A stretch of DNA of 64,000 nucleotides from JALJPB01 sp963933115 (GTDB lineage Bacteria; Pseudomonadota; Gammaproteobacteria; Enterobacterales; Alteromonadaceae), in contig CAWVSL010000007.1 in assembly GCA_963933115.1 (NCBI GenBank), forward strand, positions 1 through 64,000, written 5' to 3'. The position numbers were made by a program, and so were the translations under genes. The notes below the pieces were generated by a model that had not been told where the DNA came from, did no database searches, and saw only the letters and a program-made list of their open reading frames with translations. This document shows, piece after piece, positions 55,065 through 64,000 of the stretch (positions are counted from its first letter, which is position 1; each line of letters opens with the position of its first letter).

Positions 55065-55715
55065 TTACTTTATCAACAAGCGTTGCAACTCAACTAATGA
55101 ATCGACAATAGCGATTGGTTGATGTTGTGACAATACCATATGGTCATGAACACCAAAAGTCACTCCAATTCTATCTACGCCTGCACGTTCCGCCATTTCC
55201 ATATCATAACTTGTATCACCAATCATCACCGCCTCATGGGCTTTAATATCAAGTTCGGCTAACAGACTATTAATCATATCTGGATCAGGTTTTGATAAAC
55301 TTTCATCTGAACACCTTGAGGCAGTAAAGAAATGTTCCGTGTCACTGGCATGCCAAACCCTTTGTAAGCCTGCTCTAGCCTTTCCTGTGGCAACAGCAAG
55401 TAATTTATTATTCTCTTTAAGCTCAGATAATAAATTTAACGCATTAGCAAACATTGGCGTTGGTGTATTATTGATTTGGAGATAATGATGTTTATATTGC
55501 TCAACTAACAACATTTCTTGCTCATTGGTGCAATTAGGGAACAAAATTGGAATACCTTTGGGCAGACTTAGACCAATAATTTGTTTCGCTTGATCAAAAG
55601 TTGGCACTTCCATATTAATAATTCTAGCGCATGCTTGAATCGAAGAAACTATGCGACCTACTGAATCCATTAATGTGCCATCCCAATCAAAAATAATAAG
55701 TTTGTAGTTATGCAT
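55065..55715 (-). CDS. HAD-family phosphatase (Gph-like)
   Basis: 216-residue HAD hydrolase. The nucleophile motif is FDWDGTLMDS (Asp10, Asp12), motif II is LLAVATGKAR, the motif III Lys is in SKPDPDMINS, and motif IV is MIGDTSYDMEMA. It resembles phosphoglycolate phosphatase, but the substrate cannot be assigned. Its start overlaps the rluC stop by 8 bases, so the two are translated together. Confidence 0.9.
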   Translation of the reverse strand: MHNYKLIIFDWDGTLMDSVGRIVSSIQACARIINMEVPTFDQAKQIIGLSLPKGIPILFPNCTNEQEMLLVEQYKHHYLQINNTPTPMFANALNLLSELKENNKLLAVATGKARAGLQRVWHASDTEHFFTASRCSDESLSKPDPDMINSLLAELDIKAHEAVMIGDTSYDMEMAERAGVDRIGVTFGVHDHMVLSQHQPIAIVDSLVELQRLLIK

Positions 55716-56838
55716 TTTTAATCAACTTTTTAAGGAGTTTTTCTAATGACGGCTCTAAAGGTGCTTCAATCTTTAAACGTTCATTGGATAAAGGGTGAGT
55801 AAATTCGATACTTGCCGCATGTAAAAACAGGCGTTTTAGTCCTTGTTTTTTCATCTCACTGTCAAATTCTTCGTGACCATATTTTGAATCACAAGCAATA
55901 GCATGACCTTTTACTTGGCAATGCACTCTAATTTGGTGTGTTCGGCCCGTCACAGGAAAAGCTCTGACAAGGGTCGCATTTTCATATTTTTGCAATACTT
56001 TAAATCGAGTTTCACACTCTTTACCATCAAGGTTATCGACTATCACCACTCGCTCACCAGATTTCAAATCATTTTTCTTTAATGACTCGGTAATTTTAGT
56101 TAACTTTTCTGGCCAACGGCCTCTGACTAACGCATGGTAAAATTTTTGTACATTTTTATTCCGTAATTGCTCATGAAGATGGCGCAATGCTGATCGTTTT
56201 TTAGCAACAACTAAGCAACCTGAAGTATCACGGTCTAAACGATGAACTAATTCCAACATTCTCGCCTCAGGTCTCAATGCGCGCAACGCTTCAATCAAAC
56301 CAAAGCTTAAACCACTGCCTCCATGAACCGCCATACCTGAAGGTTTATTAATAACAATGAGACGCTCATCTTCAAATAAAATTTGTTTTTCTAAGTTAGC
56401 AACTATATTAAGACCCGTTGAAACTTCATTTACTTTTTCTGAAATTCGAATTGGTGCAACACGGACGATATCTTCATTAAGTAACTTATAGATAGGTTTA
56501 ATTCTTTTTTTATTAACTCGAATTTCACCTTTGCGCATCAATCGGTATAAATGACTTTTTGGAACACCTTTAAGGGTTCTTAATAAAAAATTATCGATAC
56601 GTTGACCTGCATCTTCACCATCAATAGTATAAAAGCGAACTTGCGGTTTTTCCTCTACTTGCACAGGCCCCTTATCGGTTACTTTTTCATGAGTTTTTCT
56701 AGCTGAAGTTGGTGAATTACTCAAAGTCTCTTTTTTTGAATACGCTTTTATTTTTTGTTTAGGTTTTATTGCATCTTTATATGAAGATGTTTCTTTAAAC
56801 TTAACACCTGATTTTTTCTGAGGCTTTTTTTGTGACAT
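55708..56838 (-). CDS. rluC: 23S rRNA pseudouridine synthase C
   Basis: 376-residue RluA-family enzyme (RluC modifies 955, 2504 and 2580 of 23S rRNA in E. coli). An S4 domain (DAGQRIDNFLLRTLKGVPKS, about residue 75 on) precedes the catalytic domain with Asp in VHRLDRDTSGCLVV. The first 65 or so residues are a Lys-rich extension beyond the E. coli start, perhaps extra RNA contact or an over-long start; no better internal start with a ribosome site was found. Divergent from rne, as in E. coli. Confidence 0.93.
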   Translation of the reverse strand: MSQKKPQKKSGVKFKETSSYKDAIKPKQKIKAYSKKETLSNSPTSARKTHEKVTDKGPVQVEEKPQVRFYTIDGEDAGQRIDNFLLRTLKGVPKSHLYRLMRKGEIRVNKKRIKPIYKLLNEDIVRVAPIRISEKVNEVSTGLNIVANLEKQILFEDERLIVINKPSGMAVHGGSGLSFGLIEALRALRPEARMLELVHRLDRDTSGCLVVAKKRSALRHLHEQLRNKNVQKFYHALVRGRWPEKLTKITESLKKNDLKSGERVVIVDNLDGKECETRFKVLQKYENATLVRAFPVTGRTHQIRVHCQVKGHAIACDSKYGHEEFDSEMKKQGLKRLFLHAASIEFTHPLSNERLKIEAPLEPSLEKLLKKLIKNA

Positions 56839-57575
56839 TATATAGGCCTAGCATGAGCTATTATTATGACTTTATTCTATGAACGGGAGTTTAACATACT
56901 TTTAATTGGTTTTTAGACAAGAAAAGAAGATATACATTAGCTTATCCTTCGTTTTAATGGGATAATAATAGCGTTATTGTTTTATTTTTAAATGATAATC
57001 TCAATACCAGCTAATTAAAATATAAGTACATGTTAGGGAAGTATTGAAAAATGAAGCTTTACAGAGAGACGTAAGAGGCGAACTGCGGCCACGTTTATAT
57101 GCACAAAAAGTACCCCCTATACTAATAGAGAGTTAACTTTGAGTGACCTATTTTTAGTACGGCCTATTGCAATAATTGATGTATGTAACTAGTCAATATA
57201 AAGCATAAACAGCTCACCCAGCACCATAAAGCAATTTTGTAATTACACTTGTTAAGAGCATTATAAATAAGATATCAATATTACAAGGCATAATTAAGGT
57301 ATAAAAACGTACCGGCCTTTTTAATGATATTTAAATGCTATTTATCAAGTATTGCACAGCACATTAGCTGAGCACATAAAGAAACAAATTTTCTATAACG
57401 CAATAAAAAGCCTTATAGGTTAAAAATACAATCAGAATTTATAACAGCTTATCGCATATTAATGGTGCGGTAAGATTGACACCCGAGAGGGTGACAAGAT
57501 GCTGTTATCATAGCCAAAGATTGCTTTGTGTTCTAAGCAAAGTGTGTTGTGACTAAAATATGAGTCACACAAACT
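56839..57575 (+). promoter_or_regulatory. rluC-rne intergenic region with likely long rne leader
   Basis: 737 bases without a gene. In E. coli the rne mRNA has a leader of about 360 bases through which RNase E controls its own level. Here, close to the gene, two small hairpins are visible: CACCC-GAGA-GGGTG at 57480-57493 and TTGCTT/AAGCAA at 57521-57540. The ribosome site before the rne ATG is weak, consistent with control of the message. Promoters cannot be fixed by eye. Confidence 0.45.
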
Positions 57576-60500
57576 ATGAAACGTATGTTAATAAACGCTA
57601 CCCAATCAGAAGAATTGCGCGTCGCACTTGTTGATGGTCAAAAACTTTACGATTTAGATATTGAAAGTCCTGGTCACGAGCAAAAAAAATCAAATATTTA
57701 CAAAGCTAAAATTACCCGTATTGAGCCTTCTTTAGAAGCCGCTTTTGTCGACTACGGTGCTGACCGTCACGGTTTCTTACCTATGAAGGAAATCGCCCGC
57801 GAATACTTCCCTAAAGGTTACACCTTCCAAGGTCGACCTAATATAAAAGAGGTCCTAAAAGAAGGACAAGAAGTCATTGTTCAAATTGATAAAGAAGAAC
57901 GTGGCCAAAAAGGCGCAGCCCTAACTACCTTCATTAGTTTAGCCGGTAGTTATTTAGTACTCATGCCAAACAATCCTCGTGCAGGTGGTATCTCTAGACG
58001 TATTGAAGGTGATGAGCGTACAGATCTTAAAACCTCGCTAAGTAAATTAGACTTGCCAAAAGGTATGGGACTTATTGTTCGTACTGCTGGTGTTGGTAAA
58101 GATTATGACGAATTAGAGTGGGACTTAAATGTACTACTTCATCACTGGCAAGCTATTTCAGATGCTGCGGCAAGTACCGATGCTCCGGTATTAATCCATC
58201 AAGAAACCAGCCTGATTTTGCGTGCTATTCGTGATTATTTAAGACGTGATATTGGTGAAGTATTAATTGATCGACCTAAAACATTTGAAAGTGTCAAAAA
58301 ACATATTGAAGTTGTTCGTCCTGACTTTTTAAGTAAGATTAAACTCTACGATAATGACGTACCTATGTTCACTCATTATCAAATTGAAAGCCAAATAGAG
58401 TCAGCTTTCCAACGTGAAGTTCGCCTTCCCTCTGGTGGTTCAATTGTCATTGACCCAACAGAAGCTTTGACCTCTATCGATATCAATTCAGCCCGTGCAA
58501 CTAAAGGTAGTGATATTGAAGAAACAGCCCTTAATACTAATTTAGAAGCGGCGGAAGAAATTGCCCGCCAATTACGTTTACGTGACTTGGGTGGTTTGGT
58601 TGTTATCGACTTTATCGATATGACACCCGTTCGCAATCAACGTGAAGTTGAAAATCGTATGCGCGACTCTGTTCATCAAGACAGAGCTCGTATTCAATTA
58701 GGCCGCATTTCTCGCTTCGGTTTATTAGAGATGTCTCGTCAACGCCTACGCCCCTCAATTGGTGAAACTAGCCAGGGCGTTTGTCCTCGTTGTAGTGGCA
58801 CAGGTCAAGTTCGTGGTGTTGAATCGCTTGCCTTATCTATACTTCGCTTGATGGAAGAAGAAGCAATAAAAGAACACACTCAACAAGTACAAGCACAAGT
58901 ACCAGTGCCTGTTGCTACTTATTTGTTGAACGAAAAACGTCGTTCGGTTTTTCATATTGAAAAACATCACGGTGTAAAAGTATTAATAATTCCTAATCCG
59001 AATATGTCTACTCCACAATATGAAGTGGTGAGAATGCGTGCTGACGAGTCAATTGTAGAAGCAAGTTACGATATTACAATTAAACAAGCCCAGCTTGAAG
59101 AGGCAGTAATGCCAAAATTTGATCCTCAAGTGACTAAACGTGTTGAACCAATAATTCAAGGTATGAGTGCTCCTAAAAAAGCAGCACCAGCAACTGTAGA
59201 TAAGGCTGTTAAAGTAACCAAGAAGCTAGCGTCTAAAAGCTTATTTGCGACTGTAACTCAGTGGTTAAAAGGTGTATTCACACAAGAAGAAGTAAAAGAA
59301 GAAATAAAACCGGCTGACAAGCCAAGTCCAAGACGTCAACAAGACAATCGTAATCGTAATCGTAAACCTCGCCAACAGCAAAGTAATCGTCCTGTTCAAG
59401 GCAAAAAAGCAGAGGATAAAGACTCTCGTAACGACAACCGTAATGATGGCAAAAATGAGGTTCAAAACGAAAGCCGTGCTGAAAAGTTGAAAAAACCAGC
59501 ACCAAAAATCGAAGCTAAAGCTCAACAACCTAAAGAAGAAAAAGAAGAAAAGGTTACTGTACGTCGTCAACGCCGTAATAACCGCAAAAAAGTGCGTCTT
59601 ACTGACAGTAGAACAGCTGCCAATATTGAAGAGGTCAAATCTTCAAACCAAGCCGTTAATACTGTTGATATGCCAAATGACGAAGCAGTTACAGCTGAAA
59701 CGATTGGAAATATTGATGTTAATGGGGATGAACAAGCGAAAGTTAGTCAAGAAGATCGTCCTAAAAACCGTCGTTCGCCTCGACACTTAAGATCACGTCG
59801 TCGCAATAACAACGATAATGAAAATCAAGCGACAGAAGTTAATGCTGATGTAGAAGTTACCGAAGATCCTATTGCGGTTCGCTACCCAGAAAAAGTAGCA
59901 GAAGTTACAAAACAAGAAGTAAACTCAACGGAAAATTTAATCCAAGCGGTTCAACAAGATTTACTTTTAGAAGAGGTTATTGCTGAGCCAGTTGAAGTTG
60001 AAGCTAAAACTGAAGCGGTTATTGCTGAGTCAGTTGAAGTTGAAGCTAAAACTGAAGCCGTTATTGCTGAGCCGGTTGAAGTTGAAGCTAAAACTGAAGC
60101 AGTTATTGCTGAGCCGGTTGAAGTTGAAGCTAAAACTGAAGAAGTTATTGCTGAGCCAGTCGAAGTTGAAGCTAAAACTGAAGCAGTAATTACTGAGCCA
60201 GTCGAAGTTGAAGCTAAAACTGAAGAAGTTATTGCTGAGCCGGTTGAAGTTGAAGCTAAAACTGAAGAAGTTATTGCTGAGCCAGTCGAAGTTGAAGCTA
60301 AAACTGAAGCAGTAATTACTGAGCCAGTCGAAGTTGAAGCTAAAACTGAAGAAGTTATTACTGAGTCGGTTGAAGTTGAAGCTAAAACTGAAGAAGTTAT
60401 TACTGAGTCGGTTGAAGTGGAAGCTAAAACTGAAGAAGTTATTGCTGAGCCGGTTGAAGTGGAAGCTAAAACTGAAGAAGTTATTACTGAGTCGGTTGAG

Positions 60501-60761
60501 AAGCCCAAAAAAGCTAAGAAAGCAGCAAAGCCTAAAGTAGTCAATGGTAAAGTTAAAGTGAATAAAACCAGTGAAGCAAAGCAAATGGGGCGAGCTTCCG
60601 CTGCAATGACTAAAACTGAAACCCTGACAGTGATAAATGAGCTACCAAAAGAATTTATTGCGAATAAAGACAGAAACAGTTGTGTAGTTTCTGGTAAAAC
60701 TGCAATTACTGCTGATGTTGCTAATCGAAGTTCTGCAGGACCAAAAAACCCAAGTTTATAG
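57576..60761 (+). CDS. rne: Ribonuclease E
   Basis: 1061-residue endoribonuclease E, the scaffold of the RNA degradosome. The catalytic half (residues 1 to about 525) starts MKRMLINATQSEELRVALVD as in E. coli. It has the S1 domain near 40-120, catalytic Asp302 and Asp345 (TSIDINSA, LVVIDFIDM) and zinc-link cysteines 403 and 406 (CPRC). An amphipathic membrane-anchor-like helix follows near 555-570 (LFATVTQWLKGVF), then Arg-rich RNA-binding stretches. Residues 800-975 are an acidic 14-residue repeat. Residues 1005-1013, GRASAAMTK, resemble the ASAPMT segment of the E. coli PNPase-binding site, although the tail afterwards is different and 48 residues long. Confidence 0.97.
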   Translation: MKRMLINATQSEELRVALVDGQKLYDLDIESPGHEQKKSNIYKAKITRIEPSLEAAFVDYGADRHGFLPMKEIAREYFPKGYTFQGRPNIKEVLKEGQEVIVQIDKEERGQKGAALTTFISLAGSYLVLMPNNPRAGGISRRIEGDERTDLKTSLSKLDLPKGMGLIVRTAGVGKDYDELEWDLNVLLHHWQAISDAAASTDAPVLIHQETSLILRAIRDYLRRDIGEVLIDRPKTFESVKKHIEVVRPDFLSKIKLYDNDVPMFTHYQIESQIESAFQREVRLPSGGSIVIDPTEALTSIDINSARATKGSDIEETALNTNLEAAEEIARQLRLRDLGGLVVIDFIDMTPVRNQREVENRMRDSVHQDRARIQLGRISRFGLLEMSRQRLRPSIGETSQGVCPRCSGTGQVRGVESLALSILRLMEEEAIKEHTQQVQAQVPVPVATYLLNEKRRSVFHIEKHHGVKVLIIPNPNMSTPQYEVVRMRADESIVEASYDITIKQAQLEEAVMPKFDPQVTKRVEPIIQGMSAPKKAAPATVDKAVKVTKKLASKSLFATVTQWLKGVFTQEEVKEEIKPADKPSPRRQQDNRNRNRKPRQQQSNRPVQGKKAEDKDSRNDNRNDGKNEVQNESRAEKLKKPAPKIEAKAQQPKEEKEEKVTVRRQRRNNRKKVRLTDSRTAANIEEVKSSNQAVNTVDMPNDEAVTAETIGNIDVNGDEQAKVSQEDRPKNRRSPRHLRSRRRNNNDNENQATEVNADVEVTEDPIAVRYPEKVAEVTKQEVNSTENLIQAVQQDLLLEEVIAEPVEVEAKTEAVIAESVEVEAKTEAVIAEPVEVEAKTEAVIAEPVEVEAKTEEVIAEPVEVEAKTEAVITEPVEVEAKTEEVIAEPVEVEAKTEEVIAEPVEVEAKTEAVITEPVEVEAKTEEVITESVEVEAKTEEVITESVEVEAKTEEVIAEPVEVEAKTEEVITESVEKPKKAKKAAKPKVVNGKVKVNKTSEAKQMGRASAAMTKTETLTVINELPKEFIANKDRNSCVVSGKTAITADVANRSSAGPKNPSL
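59973..60500 (+). repeat. 42-bp tandem repeat in rne, 12 copies plus a partial
   Basis: Twelve full 42-base units and a 24-base partial copy encode the 14-residue unit (E/A)VI(A/T)E(P/S)VEVEAKTE. Units differ by a few bases only, in types that alternate along the array (AVITEP and EVITES variants), indicating recent unit duplication by slippage or recombination. The unit length keeps the frame. Confidence 0.95.
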
Positions 60762-60784
60762 TCTAAACTATAAACATTAAATAA

Positions 60785-60812
60785 AAAGCCTGCAGTTAGC
60801 AGGCTTTTTTTT
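60785..60812 (+). terminator. Terminator of rne
   Basis: A 9-bp stem (AAAGCCTGC 60785-60793 with GCAGGCTTT 60799-60807) has a 5-nt loop and is followed by T on the plus strand. The A tract on the other side allows use by the convergent transporter gene too. Confidence 0.88.
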
Positions 60813-60835
60813 CATCTCAATAACGCTATCAATAT

Positions 60836-62212
60836 CTACATCAATAAAGTAAAACAAACAATACCAATAATGCATGAAACAACAACACTCAAAATAGCCC
60901 CCTCTTTTACCATATCTTGAATTTCAATTTCACCCGTACCATAAACAATAGCGTTAGGTGCAGTTGCAACTGGTAGCATGAAGGCACAACTCGCACACAT
61001 TGCAGCGGGGATCATAAATACCATAGGGTCATAACCAGATGCGATAGCTGCTACCGCTAAAATGGGCATCAATAATGTGGCTGTGGCTGTGTTACTGGTA
61101 ATTTCAGTTAAGTAAGTAACGACTAGACAGATAGTTAGGATCATAACCACCACAGGTAGATTAGCTAGCGATGTTAACCAACTACCTAACAAATTACTTA
61201 AGCCCGAAGCAACAAACCCTTTAGCAATGGCAATTCCGCCAGCAAAAAGTAATAACATACCCCAAGGAATCGATTTTGCGGTATCCCAATCAAGTAACCT
61301 GCCCCCTTTACCATTAGGCACAATAAACATAACCACTACAGCAAATAAAGCTACGGTACTATCACCGGCAATAGATATATCAAAGTACCCACTCCAACCA
61401 CCTAATGGTTCTTTACGAAATATCCAAGCTAAAGCTGTCAAACCAAAAACAATGAGTGTCCGTTTTTCCTCAGCTCGCCAAACACCGAGTTTGGGGATCT
61501 CAATTTCATGTTCAAGCTTCACATTTCTTGTTAACCAAAATGCCATTATTGGTAAGGCAATTAACACTACCGGCACACCAATTTTCATCCAAGCTAAAAA
61601 GCCAAACTCACGACCCGTTTGCTCTTCATAAATCGCCATAAAGATGACATTTGGCGGCGTACCTATTACCGTACCAATACCACCAACACTAGATGCATAA
61701 GCAATACCAAGGATAAGGGCAACCTTTAATTTAGGATTATCAACTTGGTGTAAAATGGCTAAAGCCATAGGCAACATAATTAATGTTGTTGCTGTATTTG
61801 AAATCCACATACTTAAAAAACCAGCCGCGAGCATAAAGCCAAAAACTAAACGTCGGCCACTTGAAACGCCAACTACACGCAACATATAAATGGCTAACCG
61901 TTCATGAGCACCACTTTTTTCTAGCGCTTTAGACAACATAAAGGCGCCCATTAACAGTAAAATCACATGGCTGCCTAATGATGAAGCAACGGCTTTATGA
62001 TCAACAATGCCAAACAAAGGTAGTAAAGCAAAAGGTACTAATGAAGTTGCAGGTATCGGCAGTGCTTCTGTTACCCACCAAATAACGGTTAATAAAGTTA
62101 TGCCGGAAGCAATAGCTGCTTTATCGTCTAAACCTAAATGTAAGAGTAACCAGTAGGAACAAAAAGCTAGGAGTGGCCCTATACCAAGAAAATGTTGTCT
62201 AGATATAGACAT
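60836..62212 (-). CDS. DASS/SLC13-family sodium:carboxylate symporter
   Basis: 458-residue inner-membrane transporter with about 11-12 hydrophobic segments, importing dicarboxylates or sulfate with Na+. Signature motifs are WWVTEALPIPATSLVP near the N-terminus, MWISNTATTLIMLPM (the SNT sodium-site motif), YASSVGGIGTVIGTPPNVIF, and a second SNT in TEITSNTATATLLMP. Substrate cannot be read. It is 26 bases downstream of nagZ. Confidence 0.93.
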   Translation of the reverse strand: MSISRQHFLGIGPLLAFCSYWLLLHLGLDDKAAIASGITLLTVIWWVTEALPIPATSLVPFALLPLFGIVDHKAVASSLGSHVILLLMGAFMLSKALEKSGAHERLAIYMLRVVGVSSGRRLVFGFMLAAGFLSMWISNTATTLIMLPMALAILHQVDNPKLKVALILGIAYASSVGGIGTVIGTPPNVIFMAIYEEQTGREFGFLAWMKIGVPVVLIALPIMAFWLTRNVKLEHEIEIPKLGVWRAEEKRTLIVFGLTALAWIFRKEPLGGWSGYFDISIAGDSTVALFAVVVMFIVPNGKGGRLLDWDTAKSIPWGMLLLFAGGIAIAKGFVASGLSNLLGSWLTSLANLPVVVMILTICLVVTYLTEITSNTATATLLMPILAVAAIASGYDPMVFMIPAAMCASCAFMLPVATAPNAIVYGTGEIEIQDMVKEGAILSVVVSCIIGIVCFTLLM

Positions 62213-62238
62213 AGCAATAACCTTTTTTATTATTATAT

Positions 62239-63255
62239 TTACAAGATAGCGGAGTTAATGAAGTGATGAGACTCTTGCCATAATCGATTTTCAGTTCGGG
62301 TTTGCCAAGTGTATTGGCTTGTTTTTAATAGCTGCTGTAATCGATATTTACTTTTATTGTTAATTTCAATATTTGCTTTGTCAATTACCTCTATCGTACT
62401 TGTACGGTCGTTACAGGTTAATAACATATCACAACCTGCTTGTTGTGCAGCTTCAGCCCGTTCAATATAACCACCAATAGAAGCAGCCCCCTCCATTGAT
62501 AAGTCATCACTAAAAATCACCCCATCAAAGTTAAGATCTTGTCGTAATATTTTTTGTAACCACAAGGCTGAAAAACCAACCGCTTGTTTATCAATTTCAG
62601 GAAAGATAATATGAGCCGGCATTAAGGCAGCAAGTGATTTTTTGGCAATAAGCTCCTTAAAAGGGATTAAATCGAAATTAGATATTTCTGTTGCAGAGCG
62701 AATATCGATCGGTAGCGCTAGGTGAGAGTCTTCTTTAACGCTGCCGTGACCTGGAAAATGTTTTCCCGTCGCCTTCATACCGGCTATATTCATTCCCTCA
62801 ATAAAGGCCTCAGCAATTTGGCTTACTTGTTCTGGCTGAGAGTGAAAAGCACGATCACCAATAACATCACTAATACCATTGACATCAAGCACCGGTGCAA
62901 AGCTGATATCTATACCAACAGCTTGTACTTCAAATGCCATTAACACACCACAATGTTTTGCAAGAACTTTAGCTTTATCAATATTATAATTTGCATAATG
63001 TGTAAGTTTTCCCATGGCAGGAATTTTACAAAACTGTTCTCTAAAGCGCTGTACTCTTCCACCTTCATGATCCACCGCGATTAAAATTTCATCGCCAGAA
63101 TAATGTCTAATTTCTTGAGTTAATGAGGTGATTTGTTGAGGAGATTCATAGTTACGAGTAAATAGAATTAACCCACCCACGAGAGGATGTTCAAGAAGAT
63201 CTTTATCTTCGTTTGTCAATGATGTGCCTTGCACATCAAGCATTATTGGACCCAT
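62239..63255 (-). CDS. nagZ: Beta-N-acetylhexosaminidase NagZ
   Basis: 338-residue family GH3 glucosaminidase, removing GlcNAc from muropeptides during cell-wall recycling. The start MGPIMLDVQGTSL matches E. coli NagZ. VDHEGGRVQRFRE, TGKHFPGHGSVKEDSH (catalytic His loop) and the nucleophile Asp in GVIFSDDLSMEGA are present. Downstream of psrA by 87 bases. Confidence 0.96.
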   Translation of the reverse strand: MGPIMLDVQGTSLTNEDKDLLEHPLVGGLILFTRNYESPQQITSLTQEIRHYSGDEILIAVDHEGGRVQRFREQFCKIPAMGKLTHYANYNIDKAKVLAKHCGVLMAFEVQAVGIDISFAPVLDVNGISDVIGDRAFHSQPEQVSQIAEAFIEGMNIAGMKATGKHFPGHGSVKEDSHLALPIDIRSATEISNFDLIPFKELIAKKSLAALMPAHIIFPEIDKQAVGFSALWLQKILRQDLNFDGVIFSDDLSMEGAASIGGYIERAEAAQQAGCDMLLTCNDRTSTIEVIDKANIEINNKSKYRLQQLLKTSQYTWQTRTENRLWQESHHFINSAIL

Positions 63256-63342
63256 AAGATGCTACTAAAACCAATGATAAGTGACACTACTTTACCTAAT
63301 TACTCAATATTAAAAAAGCAGTTTTTCTTAATGTATTAGAAT

Positions 63343-63972
63343 TTATTCAGTAATAATTGGCGCACCTACACCAGCGGCTACGTAAGGAATAACTTGATGA
63401 ATAACACCTGAAATATCAATTTTTTTATCAAAGTCGCTAGCAGCAATATCAATTAAGGCATCACTTGATGACATAGTAAAAACGACAGTACCCATGGTAA
63501 AATGTAAACGCCAAAACATTTCTTCAGCACTTAACTCCGGATAGGCTTTTTTGACCGCATTGACAAAGTTGCTAATAACGTTTGGATATTGCGTTGTTAA
63601 AAACCAGCGAAGAAAACCTTGGCTATCAGTATAACCGCGGCCTAAAAGTTGTAAGAATGTACTGGTGCCATTTTCTTTAAATTCATTTAACGACAGAAGC
63701 GGTTTTACAAAAGCAGTAAACACTTCCTCTAAGCTAATATCATCATTTGAGTCACAAAGTTTATACAATGAAAACTCAAGTTTTGGAGCCAACTCATTCA
63801 TATAGCGTGACATGACAGATTTTATTAATTCTTTTTTTGAGCCAAAATGATAATTAACAGCAGCTAAATTAACTTCAGCTTTACTTGTTATTTCTCTTAA
63901 CGACGTACCATTAAAACCTTTATCAGCAAAAAAATATTCTGCTGCATCTAAAATTTTATCTTTTGTACTCAT
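63343..63972 (-). CDS. psrA: TetR-family regulator, PsrA-like
   Basis: 209-residue regulator. The helix-turn-helix segment (GTSLREITSKAEVNLAAVNYH, then FGSKKELI) closely follows Pseudomonas PsrA, and so do later parts (LLGRGYTDSQGFLRWF and MFWRLHFTMGTVVFTMS). PsrA binds long-chain fatty acids and derepresses beta-oxidation genes and its own gene. The gene is complete with an ATG 28 bases from the window edge; its promoter is mostly outside. Cotranscription with nagZ is possible. Confidence 0.82.
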   Translation of the reverse strand: MSTKDKILDAAEYFFADKGFNGTSLREITSKAEVNLAAVNYHFGSKKELIKSVMSRYMNELAPKLEFSLYKLCDSNDDISLEEVFTAFVKPLLSLNEFKENGTSTFLQLLGRGYTDSQGFLRWFLTTQYPNVISNFVNAVKKAYPELSAEEMFWRLHFTMGTVVFTMSSSDALIDIAASDFDKKIDISGVIHQVIPYVAAGVGAPIITE

Positions 63973-64000
63973 ATTCTAGCTACTACCCTTAATATAATAA

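Noticed and set aside
59973..60500. Regular repeat spacing that might suggest a CRISPR array
   Set aside because: Units are contiguous coding repeats without spacers and are in frame with rne.
59951..60584. Long open frames on both strands across the RNase E repeat region
   Set aside because: They arise because the 42-bp unit is a multiple of three and lacks stops in several frames. Their translations are low-complexity and have no ribosome site.

Overview
The window is a stretch of AT-rich chromosome from a marine gammaproteobacterium of the Alteromonadales. Protein signatures and gene order (rne/rluC, yceD-rpmF-plsX-fab, tmk-holB-pilZ-tatD, yebR-proQ-prc, the gntR-prpB-prpC-acnD-prpF cluster, a PsrA-type TetR regulator beside nagZ) fit a Colwellia-like organism best. 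This placement is an inference from gene content, not a database match. Nearly all genes lie on the minus strand. Only asnB, maf, rne, one 70-codon ORF and two tRNA genes lie on the plus strand. I see no phage, transposase or CRISPR array.

Layout from low to high coordinates. 1-0.93 kb is a decayed MATE transporter. 1.1-7.0 kb holds an acyl-CoA dehydrogenase with a FadR-type operator, a small unknown protein, and a MATE transporter-uvrB pair. 7.0-8.1 kb is noncoding, with a compact cluster of DnaA boxes and two identical tRNA-Asn genes. 8.2-12.6 kb is proline catabolism (putA plus an Lrp-family regulator). 13-17.9 kb has an M28 peptidase and a four-gene envelope redox cluster (TlpA-like thioredoxin, DUF4266 lipoprotein, DUF3570 outer-membrane barrel, ApbE) whose apbE is broken by two frameshifts. 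18.2-31.5 kb carries asnB, pyrD, the large NAD-glutamate dehydrogenase, a DUF2835 gene, pepN and nhaC. 31.7-35.3 kb is yebR, a coupled small acidic protein, proQ and prc. 35.4-42.6 kb is the 2-methylcitrate (propionate) operon with its GntR regulator and two palindromic operators. 42.6-43.9 kb is a fused SpmA/SpmB-like membrane protein. 44.2-54.3 kb is the long yceD-rpmF-plsX-fabD-fabG-acpP-fabF-pabC-mltG-tmk-holB-pilZ-tatD block. 54.5-60.8 kb has maf, a HAD phosphatase, rluC and rne. 60.8-64 kb has a DASS carboxylate transporter, nagZ and psrA.

Metabolically the window favours growth on amino acids and fatty acids. Proline goes through PutA to glutamate and then through GDH to 2-oxoglutarate. 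Propionyl-CoA from odd-chain fat or branched amino acids goes through the Prp enzymes, and fatty acids through the acyl-CoA dehydrogenase. FadR-site and PsrA signals suggest coordination of fatty-acid use.

The most interesting item is the redox cluster. The DUF3570 barrel carries a near-canonical ApbE flavinylation motif (DALTGAS), which suggests a flavin-bearing outer-membrane protein served by a lipoprotein with a Cys-Gly-Cys tail and a periplasmic thioredoxin. In this strain the dedicated flavin transferase is disrupted. Other notable items are a DARS-like DnaA-box cluster one gene away from uvrB, a 24-bp perfect hairpin between acpP and fabF, a fab locus without fabH, a twelve-copy 42-bp repeat in the RNase E tail, and an orphan plus-strand terminator.
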